64,000 bases of DNA from JBJXGV01 sp046160485. Its GTDB lineage: Bacteria > Orphanbacterota > Orphanbacteria > JBJXGV01. The stretch covers positions 1-64,000 of the forward strand of contig JBJXGV010000021.1 in NCBI GenBank assembly GCA_046160485.1, written 5' to 3'. Shown in pieces: positions 1 to 7,770 of this stretch. Positions within the stretch are counted from its first letter, which is position 1. Every line of letters begins with the position of its first letter. The notes beneath the pieces are model-generated. The model was not told where the DNA came from. It did no database searches and saw only the letters and a list, made by a program, of their open reading frames with translations. The translations under genes and the position numbers were made by a program.

Positions 1-794
1 ACGCGAACAACCCGTTCTACACGTTCTGCCAGCTCGGTAGCCCGAGCGGTTACCAGCTCTTTTCGACGAGCAGCCAGACCTGCTACGGCGAGCCTCAGGC
101 TCAGACCGGCGCGTGCTGTTTTGCTGACGGTTCGTGCCAGATTCTGACCGCGTCCGCTTGTGTTGGCCAGGGCGGTCTCTACCAGGGTAACGGCGTTTCC
201 TGCGCCGCCGCGAACTGCCCGCCGCCTCCGCCGCTCGAGGGTGCTTGCTGCTTCGCGGACGGTTCTTGCTCGATTCTGACGGCTGCTGATTGTGCGGCTG
301 CCGGCGGCGACTACCGTGGTGACAACGTGACGTGTGCAGCAGCGAACTGCCCGCAGCCTCCTGTGGCTGAGGCGTGCTGCTTCGCGTCGGGCGCGTGCGC
401 GGATCTTCTTGCCGCGGACTGCGTGGCTCAGGGTGGAACTCCGCAGGGTGCTGGCACGGCTTGCGCCGGTACGGTTTGCCCGCCGCCTCCGCCGCGTACG
501 GGTGCTTGCTGCTTCGCGGACGGTTCTTGCGCGATTTTGACGGCTGCTGATTGTGCGACGGCTGGCGGAACGTACGCTGGTGACGATGTGACCTGTGATG
601 CGGCGAACTGCCCGCAGCCTCCGGTTCTCGGTGCGTGCTGTTTGGCTGGCGGGATCTGCGTCGACGCTGTGACCGCGACTGTGTGTGCGGATCAGCAGGG
701 GACGTGGTACCCGAACACGCCTTGCTCGCCGACCCTCTGCGTCAACCCGGTTGAGTCGAAGAGCTGGGGCGAGATCAAGGGTCTCTACCGCTAG
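1..794 (+). CDS. Cys-rich repeat secreted protein, 3' part
   Basis: The frame is open from the left edge (first full codon at base 3), so the start and signal peptide lie outside the window. The first ~35 visible residues (ANNPFYTF..., YQLF..., then a Cys) match the end of the N-terminal domain of the secreted paralogues at 4985 and 49280. Five Cys-rich repeats of about 43 residues follow, each opening ACCFADGSC or similar, then C, GG, Y/P, G and CxxxC. Linkers alternate between PPPPP and PQPP, giving a two-repeat unit of 87 residues. The last 14 residues carry the [ST]WGxIKGxYR tail shared by four proteins here. It is probably an exported, disulfide-rich surface protein. Function is unknown. 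Confidence 0.85.
   Translation, partial: ANNPFYTFCQLGSPSGYQLFSTSSQTCYGEPQAQTGACCFADGSCQILTASACVGQGGLYQGNGVSCAAANCPPPPPLEGACCFADGSCSILTAADCAAAGGDYRGDNVTCAAANCPQPPVAEACCFASGACADLLAADCVAQGGTPQGAGTACAGTVCPPPPPRTGACCFADGSCAILTAADCATAGGTYAGDDVTCDAANCPQPPVLGACCLAGGICVDAVTATVCADQQGTWYPNTPCSPTLCVNPVESKSWGEIKGLYR
240..296 (+). repeat. Near-identical DNA repeat, copy 1
   Basis: This 57-base stretch encodes the start of a Cys-rich repeat and matches 501-557 with two differences (55/57), an offset of 261 bases or 87 codons. Synonymous positions are also conserved, which suggests recent duplication or gene conversion of the two-repeat unit. Confidence 0.8.
501..557 (+). repeat. Near-identical DNA repeat, copy 2
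   Basis: Second copy of the 57-base repeat at 240-296. The PPPPP-coding stretch just upstream (about 480-495) is also repeated at the same 261-base offset (219-234). Confidence 0.8.
750..791 (+). other. C-terminal SWGxIKGxYR tail, copy 1
   Basis: Encodes VESKSWGEIKGLYR directly before the TAG stop. It aligns without gaps with the tails encoded at 5594-5635, 49283-49324 and 63318-63359. Confidence 0.8.
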
Positions 795-814
795 TCGAAC
801 ACAGAACGCGTAAT

Positions 815-856
815 ACGAATCGGGCGGCTCGTAAGAGCCGCCCGATTTGTTTTGTG
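815..856 (+). terminator. Rho-independent terminator
   Basis: A 16-bp stem (815-830 paired with 835-850, one G-U pair) closes a GTAA loop and is followed by TTTTG. It lies 20 bases after the Cys-rich gene's stop and 68 bases before the 3' end of the convergent gene, so it may serve both strands. Confidence 0.85.
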
Positions 857-917
857 GCGATGCGTACTGGAAAATGCAGGTCTATCGGGCGGCGGCCCCG
901 CACGAAGGATCGGCCCG

Positions 918-2753
918 TCAGCGCAGGCTATCGGACTCCGCGACGGCCGGCGAATTGCGCCGCGCTTCCGGTTGCCCTTCGTCAAGCAACTGGCGAGCGG
1001 CCGACGTGTCTCCCTCCGCGAAGAGTATCTCCGCGAGATTCAATCGAGCGCCTTCCAAGTTCGGCCGGATCGCGAGCGCCTCGCGATAGCGGCGCACTGC
1101 CGTGTCGACGTCGCCCCGCTTACTCGCGAGCACGCCCAGATTGAACTGAGTGTGGGCGTCACGCGGCACCGCGCGTTCGGCAGCGAGGAAGTGCTGCTCG
1201 GCGTCGTCGAACTCGCCGCGGCCGGCGAGGATCGTGCCGAGGTTGTTGTGCGCGTCGGCGTAGTTCGGCCGCAGTCGAACAGCCTCCGAGTAGTCCTCGA
1301 TCGCCTCCTGCTCGCGACCGGCGCGCGCGAGCGCCACGGCACGACCGTACCGCGCAATCGACGAGTTCCGGTCGACCCGAATCGCGTGTTCCCACAGCGA
1401 CAATGTGCCGCGCCAAATTCGCACCTGCTGCGGCGTCAGCCAGGAGTACCACGTCAGGGCAGCGACGATCAGGACCAGAGGCATCGAATGCACGAGTTTC
1501 GCGAGGATACGATCTTGCGCGCCCAAGCGTTGAATCGTCGCGTTAACGGCGAACGCGATGAGTAGCGCCCACGGAAGAAATGCGATGTACGTGTACCGGT
1601 CGGCGGCGAGATGCGCTCCAATGGGAACGAGTCCGGAGGTGGGGGACAAGAGGCAAAGATAGGCGCCCCACGCCACCAGGAGCGCCGGACGGCGGCGCCG
1701 CAGCGCAAGGCAGCCAACGGTGACGGCGACGCACGCGACGCTCGCGCCCAGAGCGCGTCCGAACAACGCGCTTAACTCCGCCGGCGTCTCGTAGAGCGGC
1801 GACAGCCCGATCGGCACGAGGAACTTGGCGACGTAGAACAGCGTGGCGTACGCGGCGGTCCCGATGCGCCACGCGTAGGTAACCTCGTCGGTAGAACGGA
1901 TCGCGTTCGCCTGGTTTTGGCCGTACACCGCAAGTGCGGCGATCAGCCCCGCTGCAAGCAGGAACGGGATCTGTGCGAGCAGCAAGTCCCGATACCGGAC
2001 CCGCCGAGAGGAGCGCGAACGCGACGAATCGCGGAACGAATGCTCGAGGTCGAGTGCGGCCAGTACAAGGGGCAGCCCGATAACGCTCGCTTTCGACAAA
2101 AGCGCCAGCAGGAAGAAGAAGAGCGCAGCCCAATAGAGCCGCCTGTGCCGACGCCGGGCGCGCGCGATCGTTGAGCCGTCCTCGTCGTCGCCCGGCACGT
2201 CGTAGCGCGCTCGCCAGCAAAGAGCGACAAGAAGCGTGAAGAAACCGCAGAGCACGTCACGGCGCTCCGTCGCCCACGCAACGGATTCGACGCGCTGAGG
2301 ATGAATCCCGAAAATAAGAGCGGCGGCCATTGCGCCGATCAGGCTCGCCGAGGTGCCCCCGCGTGCCCCTGCGCCGGCCGTAACCTCCCTGATCCATCCA
2401 TGCGCGAGAAAGAAGAGAAGAAGCGTGTTCGCAACGTGGATCACGAGACTCGTGAGGTGAAAGCCCCGCGGGTCTAGCCCCCAGAGCGTGAAGTCGGCGG
2501 TCAGCGAGATCCACGCGAGCGGCTGGTAGGGCCCGAGATGAAAAGTAGAAAACATCCACCGAACGTTGTCGCCGTTGAACTCGCGTATGTGCGGGTTCGC
2601 GACGATCGCGACGTGGTCGTCCCACTCGACGAACTGATTTTCGAGCGTTCCGCTCAGACACGCCGCTGTTGCGACGGCAACGAGAGCGGCGGCGAGGAGA
2701 AGCGAGAGGCGGCCGTGAGCGAAAGCGTCAGCACCCCGGACGGTGCGGATCAT
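918..2753 (-). CDS. TMTC-like polytopic membrane protein with C-terminal TPRs
   Basis: A 611-residue protein. The N-terminus has a hydrophobic segment followed by EWDDHVAIVANPHI, which resembles the luminal acidic motif of TMTC/PMT-type (GT-C fold) mannosyltransferases. About nine or ten further hydrophobic segments run to about residue 440. The last ~150 residues hold about four TPRs (for example YADAHNNLGTILAGRGEFDD and THTQFNLGVLA-type units). GT-C enzymes transfer lipid-linked sugars on the outer face of the membrane, and TMTC proteins are the TPR-bearing branch; bacterial members are mostly uncharacterised. The ATG overlaps the stop of the sulfatase-like gene by four bases (ATGA), so the two are co-transcribed and probably translationally coupled. 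The sugar acceptor is unknown. Confidence 0.75.
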   Translation of the reverse strand: MIRTVRGADAFAHGRLSLLLAAALVAVATAACLSGTLENQFVEWDDHVAIVANPHIREFNGDNVRWMFSTFHLGPYQPLAWISLTADFTLWGLDPRGFHLTSLVIHVANTLLLFFLAHGWIREVTAGAGARGGTSASLIGAMAAALIFGIHPQRVESVAWATERRDVLCGFFTLLVALCWRARYDVPGDDEDGSTIARARRRHRRLYWAALFFFLLALLSKASVIGLPLVLAALDLEHSFRDSSRSRSSRRVRYRDLLLAQIPFLLAAGLIAALAVYGQNQANAIRSTDEVTYAWRIGTAAYATLFYVAKFLVPIGLSPLYETPAELSALFGRALGASVACVAVTVGCLALRRRRPALLVAWGAYLCLLSPTSGLVPIGAHLAADRYTYIAFLPWALLIAFAVNATIQRLGAQDRILAKLVHSMPLVLIVAALTWYSWLTPQQVRIWRGTLSLWEHAIRVDRNSSIARYGRAVALARAGREQEAIEDYSEAVRLRPNYADAHNNLGTILAGRGEFDDAEQHFLAAERAVPRDAHTQFNLGVLASKRGDVDTAVRRYREALAIRPNLEGARLNLAEILFAEGDTSAARQLLDEGQPEARRNSPAVAESDSLR

Positions 2754-4723
2754 CCCGCTTTCGGTCGGGGAGCGGTTTCCGCGATCTCAGGGTATCGCCG
2801 TTCGAGGAGCAGGCGGATCTCGCGCGCTTCGGCCTGGTTCGGGTCGATTCGGTTGACCTCGAGGACCGTCTTGTACGCATCCTCGGCGTAGCCTTTTTCG
2901 AGATAGACCTTCGCGAGGAGGATCATTGCGCGCACCTCGCGCGGGTCGCTTTCTATCGTTTTCTTCAACGGAGCGATCGCGGAATCGAGTTTCGCTTCGT
3001 GGACAAAGATCCGCCCCAGATTGAAGTTGCCGAGCGGGCTGTCGGCGTCGATCGCCAAGCCGCGATCGAGCGCGTCGCGTGCTTCAGCAAATCTCCCAAG
3101 GAGGATCTTGCACGCGCCGATGTTGACGTAGACGTCCGCGTAGTCCGGGGCCTCCACCTGGATCGATTCGAAGATCTTCAGTGCGGTCTCATACTGGCCG
3201 AGGGTGAAGAGAGTGCCGCCTGCGGCAAGCCGAATAACCGGGCCGCCCTCCGGAGCTTGACCGACGAGCGTCGCGAGCGTGATGGCGGAATCGCGATCCC
3301 CCTTACTGAGAAGCGAATCGACCCTCCCAACCATTCCGGCCCACGCCACCGCGGAGAGTGGATCGCGGCCATGCCCGACGCCTTCGTCGAGTCCGCCGCG
3401 GTTCTTCACGATACGCGCCGACCCGATATAGCCGAGCGCCGCGAGCGCCTCCGCTTCCTCCGGACTGACCTCGACGACCCCGGCGGTGTCGGGAAGATCC
3501 GGTTTCACGGCGAGGATCTCGGGGATCCGTGATTTCAGCCGGCCGACGAGTTCGGGCTGCTCGCCCGCGACGTTTCGCGCTTCCCCGGGATCGGTACCGA
3601 GGTCGTACAACTCGGCGGAGGCGCCGTGAATCAACTTCCAGTCGCCGGAGCGGATGGCGCGAAGGTCGCTCCATCGATACTCGATCTTCCCGTAGAGCGA
3701 CTCCATGTACGCGGACGAGTCGTCCGCGGCTGGCACTTCCGAGATGTCTTGCCCCTGCATCGGCCCGCTCCACGGTACGGAGGAGAGCCTAAGAATCGTC
3801 GGCATCAGGTCCACGGTTTCGGCCAGGTCTGCTCTGACGGTTCCGGCGGGAAGCCCGGGCGGGTACGAGAGAATGAACGGGATGTGCATAGTGCTTTCGT
3901 AGATTAGGAAACCGTGACCGTGCTCGCCTTTCTCGCCGAGGGCTTCGCCGTGGTCGCCAGCGACAGCCACGATCGTCGGGCCGCGGTGCGAAAACGCGTC
4001 GAGAAGCCGGCCGATTTCACGATCCATGGCCGCCATCTCCCCGCGGTACGCGTCTCCGCCGAGCGCGGCGGCGAACGGTTTCGGCGGATCGTACGGAATG
4101 TGCGGGTCGTAGAGATGCACCCAGAGGAAGACCGGGTCGGTGCCGGTCGCCGCTAGCCACTTCAGCGCAGCGCTGACGGTTTCGCTCGAATGGCGTTCGG
4201 GATACGTCATCTTTTGCGCTGCCTGGCCGCCGCCCTCGACGACGACGAGGAATTCGCGCGTCGCGTCGATGTCGTCGAACACCTCGAAGCCTTGCGCGAA
4301 TCCGTAGAGTTCGTTGAGCGCGAACGACGAGAGGAACGCGCCGGACCTGTAGCCCGCATCGCGGAGGACTTCGGCGAGCGAGTCGAACGCGGGGTCGAGC
4401 GCGAAACCGCCGTTCTTGCGAACGCCGTGGTACGGCGGATACGACGCCGTCAGCATTGAAGCGTGCGACGGGGCGGTCAGCGGAATCTGGCACGTGGCGC
4501 GTGCGAACACCTGCCCGTCGCTCGCGAGGCCGTCGAGCGTCGGGGTCCGCGCGAGGTGATCGCCGTACGTCCCGACGCGATCCGCTCGCGTTGTGTCGAC
4601 GGTGATGAGAAGGATGTCCGGGCGCCGCGGGCCCGATCGTGTGCACGTCGGCAGAAGAAGCGCCGCGACCGCGATGGCCACGTAGCCCCGTCGCGCGAAG
4701 GTTTTTGGTCGTTTCAATTTCAT
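2750..4723 (-). CDS. Sulfatase-fold (alkaline phosphatase superfamily) lipoprotein with TPR domain
   Basis: A 657-residue protein. It has an N-terminal export signal with a possible, atypical lipobox (LPTC, Cys27). The sulfatase fold spans about residues 33-420, with the metal motif DILLITVDTTRADR, the nucleophile region LTAPSHASM and the second metal cluster GDHGEALGEKGEHGHG. The residue at the formylglycine position is Thr83 (T-x-P-S-H), not Cys or Ser. It therefore cannot be a formylglycine sulfatase; a phosphodiesterase or phospho-group transferase is more likely. Residues ~500-640 form TPRs. It overlaps the next gene by ATGA. A TTGACC-17-TAATCT site lies about 50 bases upstream. It is homologous to the protein at 9508. 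Confidence 0.8.
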   Translation of the reverse strand: MKLKRPKTFARRGYVAIAVAALLLPTCTRSGPRRPDILLITVDTTRADRVGTYGDHLARTPTLDGLASDGQVFARATCQIPLTAPSHASMLTASYPPYHGVRKNGGFALDPAFDSLAEVLRDAGYRSGAFLSSFALNELYGFAQGFEVFDDIDATREFLVVVEGGGQAAQKMTYPERHSSETVSAALKWLAATGTDPVFLWVHLYDPHIPYDPPKPFAAALGGDAYRGEMAAMDREIGRLLDAFSHRGPTIVAVAGDHGEALGEKGEHGHGFLIYESTMHIPFILSYPPGLPAGTVRADLAETVDLMPTILRLSSVPWSGPMQGQDISEVPAADDSSAYMESLYGKIEYRWSDLRAIRSGDWKLIHGASAELYDLGTDPGEARNVAGEQPELVGRLKSRIPEILAVKPDLPDTAGVVEVSPEEAEALAALGYIGSARIVKNRGGLDEGVGHGRDPLSAVAWAGMVGRVDSLLSKGDRDSAITLATLVGQAPEGGPVIRLAAGGTLFTLGQYETALKIFESIQVEAPDYADVYVNIGACKILLGRFAEARDALDRGLAIDADSPLGNFNLGRIFVHEAKLDSAIAPLKKTIESDPREVRAMILLAKVYLEKGYAEDAYKTVLEVNRIDPNQAEAREIRLLLERRYPEIAETAPRPKAG

Positions 4724-4774
4724 CGAGTCCTTCCGCCATGCTTCGCGCGGCGGCTTGCCGTCGAGGCCTCGCAG

Positions 4775-4803
4775 AGATTATTTCACCGGCCAGGCGCGGT
4801 CAA
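4775..4803 (-). promoter_or_regulatory. Sigma-70-like promoter for the sulfatase/TMTC operon
   Basis: On the minus strand, TTGACC (4803-4798), a 17-base spacer and TAATCT (4780-4775) lie upstream of the start at 4723. The site diverges from the promoter at 4848-4876. Confidence 0.5.
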
Positions 4804-4847
4804 GCACGCCAAGTTTGCTGCGAACTTTGGTCCCGGGAGAAATCTTC

Positions 4848-4876
4848 TTGACAGGTTTGCGGGGCTTTGTTATGGT
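4848..4876 (+). promoter_or_regulatory. Sigma-70 promoter, extended -10
   Basis: A perfect TTGACA (4848-4853), a 17-base spacer and TATGGT (4871-4876) preceded by TGT, which gives an extended -10. The expected start is near 4883, leaving a leader of about 100 bases before the ATG at 4985. Confidence 0.75.
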
Positions 4877-4984
4877 GCCAACGTTTTGTAATTGATCAAC
4901 TTACAAGGTTTCATAAAAAACTCGGACACCCTAATACTGGGACTCGAGTCGATGCGAATCGGCCAGCCCGGCGGAGAGTTATCC

Positions 4985-5638
4985 ATGAGACGCTCTATCA
5001 TTTTCTGCACGATGTGTCTGCTCGTCGCTCTTCCCGTTCTGGCACTGGCGCAGGCGACGGACCTCGATACCTGGATCGACACGGACTTCGACGGGCTTCC
5101 CGACGCCGGTCCCTCAACCGCGCCAGCGATGGTTGTCAACACGGTCGACTCATTCGCTATCTACGTCGACCTAACGGGGTTCCCGGTAACGAACTGGACG
5201 AATTTCCTTTACTACTGGCAACTTGGCCCCGTCAACAACGTCGACGAAAGCACGAACTTCTGGAGCAATGACACGGCAGACGTCTTCGTGCGCTACGCAG
5301 TGGCCGGCGGGTCCATCTTCCCCGAGGATAACTTCACGGCTCCGTATACGTATGGTATTGGGGGGAGCGGGTTCAACGTGCCCACGACGGGCGGGGCGTC
5401 CTTGCTGGCCGTGGTGAGTGTCAAAGGGGTAATTCCCACGTCAACGCGCGGTGCCGCGTGTATCATTCCGCGAATCTTCGAGCAGGACGGCAATACGAAC
5501 TACTGCACGTTTGGGGCCGGTGCGAACTACGGGTTGTTCCAGGCTGGCGTTGTTACGAGCGGCTGCTTCAGCATTTTGACCGTCCCGAGCGCTACGGAAG
5601 CGGCGTCGTGGGGCAAGGTGAAGGGGCTCTTTCGATAG
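4985..5638 (+). CDS. Small secreted protein with SWGKVKGLFR tail
   Basis: A 217-residue protein. I use the ATG at 4985 because it follows GGCGGAGAG and begins a classical signal peptide (MRRSIIFCTMCLLVALPVLA, cleavage after ALAQ), although the frame is open to 4892. The mature part is one domain of about 175 residues (WIDTDFDGLPD, NWTNFLYYW, ASLLAVVSVKG, ANYGLF...CF). It aligns by eye with the N-terminal domain of the protein at 49280; that pattern recalls cohesin-like beta-sandwiches, which is inference. It has no Cys-rich repeats but ends in the same 14-residue tail. A strong promoter precedes it. It is a minimal member of this exported family; function unknown. Confidence 0.8.
   Translation: MRRSIIFCTMCLLVALPVLALAQATDLDTWIDTDFDGLPDAGPSTAPAMVVNTVDSFAIYVDLTGFPVTNWTNFLYYWQLGPVNNVDESTNFWSNDTADVFVRYAVAGGSIFPEDNFTAPYTYGIGGSGFNVPTTGGASLLAVVSVKGVIPTSTRGAACIIPRIFEQDGNTNYCTFGAGANYGLFQAGVVTSGCFSILTVPSATEAASWGKVKGLFR
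5594..5635 (+). other. C-terminal SWGxVKGxFR tail, copy 2
   Basis: Encodes TEAASWGKVKGLFR directly before the TAG stop. This protein lacks Cys-rich repeats, so the tail is independent of them. Confidence 0.8.
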
Positions 5639-5697
5639 GTCGTCTCGCGGCCGGAATTCCGGGCCCGCGACCGAAGGCGGACTACAGAGTGTGACGC

Positions 5698-5728
5698 GGC
5701 AGGAGGAGGGCATGCCCTCCTCCTTGCC
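5698..5728 (+). terminator. Hairpin, probable terminator
   Basis: Bases 5701-5724 form a perfect 24-bp palindrome centred on GGGCATGCCC, flanked by GGC and TGCC that can extend the stem past a bulge. There is no clear T-run after it. It lies between the small secreted gene and the TolB-like genes, and could be a terminator or a protein-binding palindrome. Confidence 0.5.
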
Positions 5729-5767
5729 ATATCCAGGGGCGAAGAACTTCTTGATCGTCGGGAGCTG

Positions 5768-6808
5768 ATGAACCGGAGCATGCAAGCAGAACATTCGTCG
5801 CGCGCGCGCGTCGTAAGCGTGGCGGTGCTCTTCCTCGCGCCGCTACTCGTCGCGGCGAACACACACGCAGAACTCTCGACGCGGCCCGTCACGCTCGGTC
5901 ACGGCAAGACGTGGCCTGCGATCAGCGCCGACGGACGATGGCTTGCGTTCGGGTGGACGCAGGCGAACAAGCAGGCCGGCGACGTATTCATGGTCGATGT
6001 CACCGATCCCGACACATCCAAGGCGCCGACGCCGCTCGCACGCGGGAAATCGCGCGACCACGAGCCGTCGTGGTCCCCCGACGGCACACGCATCGCGTTC
6101 TTCTCCGGCCGCAGCGGCGACGAAGACATCTGGGTCTACACGCTCGCGACCGAGGTGTACACGCAGATGACGGTCTCGCCGTGGGGCACGGGTTACCGCG
6201 CCCAAGAGTTCGGGCCACGATGGTCGCCCGACGGCAGTCGGATCGCGTTCTCATCCGACCGGAGCGGCGACGACGACATCTGGTGGGTGCCGGCCGACGG
6301 TGGCGAGATGGTGCGCGTCACGAAGCGGACGCTTCCGCTGAGCCGCGACGAAGACCGCTTCCCCTCATGGTCTCCCGACAGCAAGCGAATCGCATACACC
6401 TCAAAATCGAGCGGCAACTGGGACCTTTGGATCGCGGTGGTCGACGACACGACGATCGCGCCGGTTCAAATTACCGCCGATTCGACCGACGAGTGGCTTC
6501 CCGCGTGGTCACCAAACGGTCGCTGGATTGCATTCGTCACGAATCGCACCGGCTTCCAGGACATCTACGTGATGCCGGCCGAAGGGGGCGAGGCGATGCA
6601 GCTCACGCTCAATCCCGGTGTCGACTCCGAGCCCTGCTGGTCTCCCGATGGGAAGCGTCTCTACTACTCGTCGGTTCGCGGCGGACAAAACGGCATCTGG
6701 GTGCTCGATGGGCTCGACACGGTTCTCGGCGCGAATTTCGCGGATAGGGCACCGCGCGCGCCGAGCCGGTCGCAGAGCGTGTCGACGAACCGCTCCCCGT
6801 CTCAGTGA
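5768..6808 (+). CDS. TolB-like PD40 beta-propeller, exported
   Basis: A 346-residue protein. The N-terminal hydrophobic stretch (VVSVAVLFLAPLLVAANTHA) is a signal peptide. Six PD40/TolB-type blades follow, each with a W-S-P-D-G-x-x-I-A-F core (for example PSWSPDGTRIAFFSGRSG and PRWSPDGSRIAFSSDRSG), consistent with a six-bladed periplasmic propeller. TolB itself belongs to the Tol-Pal system, but no tol genes are nearby and the TolB N-terminal domain is absent, so this is a stand-alone propeller, perhaps a binding scaffold. ATG 5768 follows GGGAG closely; ATG 5780 is a possible alternative. Its stop overlaps the GTG of the next propeller gene (GTGA), so the two are coupled and may work together. 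Confidence 0.75.
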   Translation: MNRSMQAEHSSRARVVSVAVLFLAPLLVAANTHAELSTRPVTLGHGKTWPAISADGRWLAFGWTQANKQAGDVFMVDVTDPDTSKAPTPLARGKSRDHEPSWSPDGTRIAFFSGRSGDEDIWVYTLATEVYTQMTVSPWGTGYRAQEFGPRWSPDGSRIAFSSDRSGDDDIWWVPADGGEMVRVTKRTLPLSRDEDRFPSWSPDSKRIAYTSKSSGNWDLWIAVVDDTTIAPVQITADSTDEWLPAWSPNGRWIAFVTNRTGFQDIYVMPAEGGEAMQLTLNPGVDSEPCWSPDGKRLYYSSVRGGQNGIWVLDGLDTVLGANFADRAPRAPSRSQSVSTNRSPSQ

Positions 6809-7770
6809 GGCGGCCGTCCGCGGGCGCGCACGCCTGCATGAGCGCCGCCACGTTTCTCTTGTGCCTCGTGGGTTGTGAACGCGCTCTGGCGGCGGAGCCG
6901 CCGATACGTCCGCTCACGGAGACTCCGGAGATCGCCGAACGCCAGCCGGCGTGGTCGCCAAGCGGAGAGTGGATCGTCTACTCCGCAGGTGATGCAGCGA
7001 CCGGCGACCTCTGGCTCATGACTCCGGACGGCACCGAACGTCGGCAGATTACGCACGACGACGCCGTCGAGTATTGCCCCGCGTGGTCGCCGGACGGCAC
7101 GCGCATCGCATACAGCGGCACACGCGGTGAAGGCGCGCCCGCGATCTGGATTCTCGACCTGCGCGATTCGTCGATCGTTCGCCTGACGAACGAACGCGGC
7201 CGCGTGCACGAACCGGCGTGGTCTCCCGATGGCGAGACGATCGCGTACTACGGGATTGCGAGCGGCGATGAGCAGGTTTGGTCTATCCCCGCGGGGGGAG
7301 GCGAGCCCAGACGGCTCTCGCACCACGTGACGCAAAGCTGGAGCGCGGCGTGGTCGCCCGACGGCGCGGAACTCGTCTACGCCGGCTATCGCAACGCGCG
7401 TACCGGCGGATCGCTCTTCATCATGCCGCGCGACGGCGAAGGCGATGCGTGCGAACACGCGCGAGCGCTGACGACGCGTCGAGATCACAGGTGGGATCGG
7501 TTCCCCGACTGGTCGCGCGACGGTCAGTGGATCGTCTTCGCGGGCCAAACGACGTCCGGCGGGCTCGATCTCTGGCTCGTGTCGGCCGACCGGGCGATCG
7601 AAGAACGCCTGACCGAGCACCCGGCAGAGGACACGGAACCGTCGTGGTCACCGGACGGAGAAAGCGTCGTCTTCGTCTCGGAGCGGGCGGGAAGTCCTGA
7701 CCTTTGGATTCTCGACGCCGCGACGGCGGCCGAGCCCTACCACTCGCGCGAGGCGCCCAAGAAAAAGTAG
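6805..7770 (+). CDS. TolB-like PD40 beta-propeller lipoprotein
   Basis: A 321-residue protein, a paralogue of the preceding propeller. The N-terminus has a lipobox (LVGC, Cys24 from the GTG start), so a lipid-anchored periplasmic protein is likely. ATG 6838 would give a shorter signal; the GTG at 6805 is chosen for its 4-base overlap with the upstream stop. Six blades with WSPDG cores follow (PAWSPDGTRIAYSG, PAWSPDGETIAYYG, PSWSPDGESVVFVS). The first pair and this one may have arisen by tandem duplication. The 3' end runs 34 bases into the convergent FG-GAP gene. A ligand or partner cannot be named from sequence. Confidence 0.75.
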   Translation: MRRPSAGAHACMSAATFLLCLVGCERALAAEPPIRPLTETPEIAERQPAWSPSGEWIVYSAGDAATGDLWLMTPDGTERRQITHDDAVEYCPAWSPDGTRIAYSGTRGEGAPAIWILDLRDSSIVRLTNERGRVHEPAWSPDGETIAYYGIASGDEQVWSIPAGGGEPRRLSHHVTQSWSAAWSPDGAELVYAGYRNARTGGSLFIMPRDGEGDACEHARALTTRRDHRWDRFPDWSRDGQWIVFAGQTTSGGLDLWLVSADRAIEERLTEHPAEDTEPSWSPDGESVVFVSERAGSPDLWILDAATAAEPYHSREAPKKK

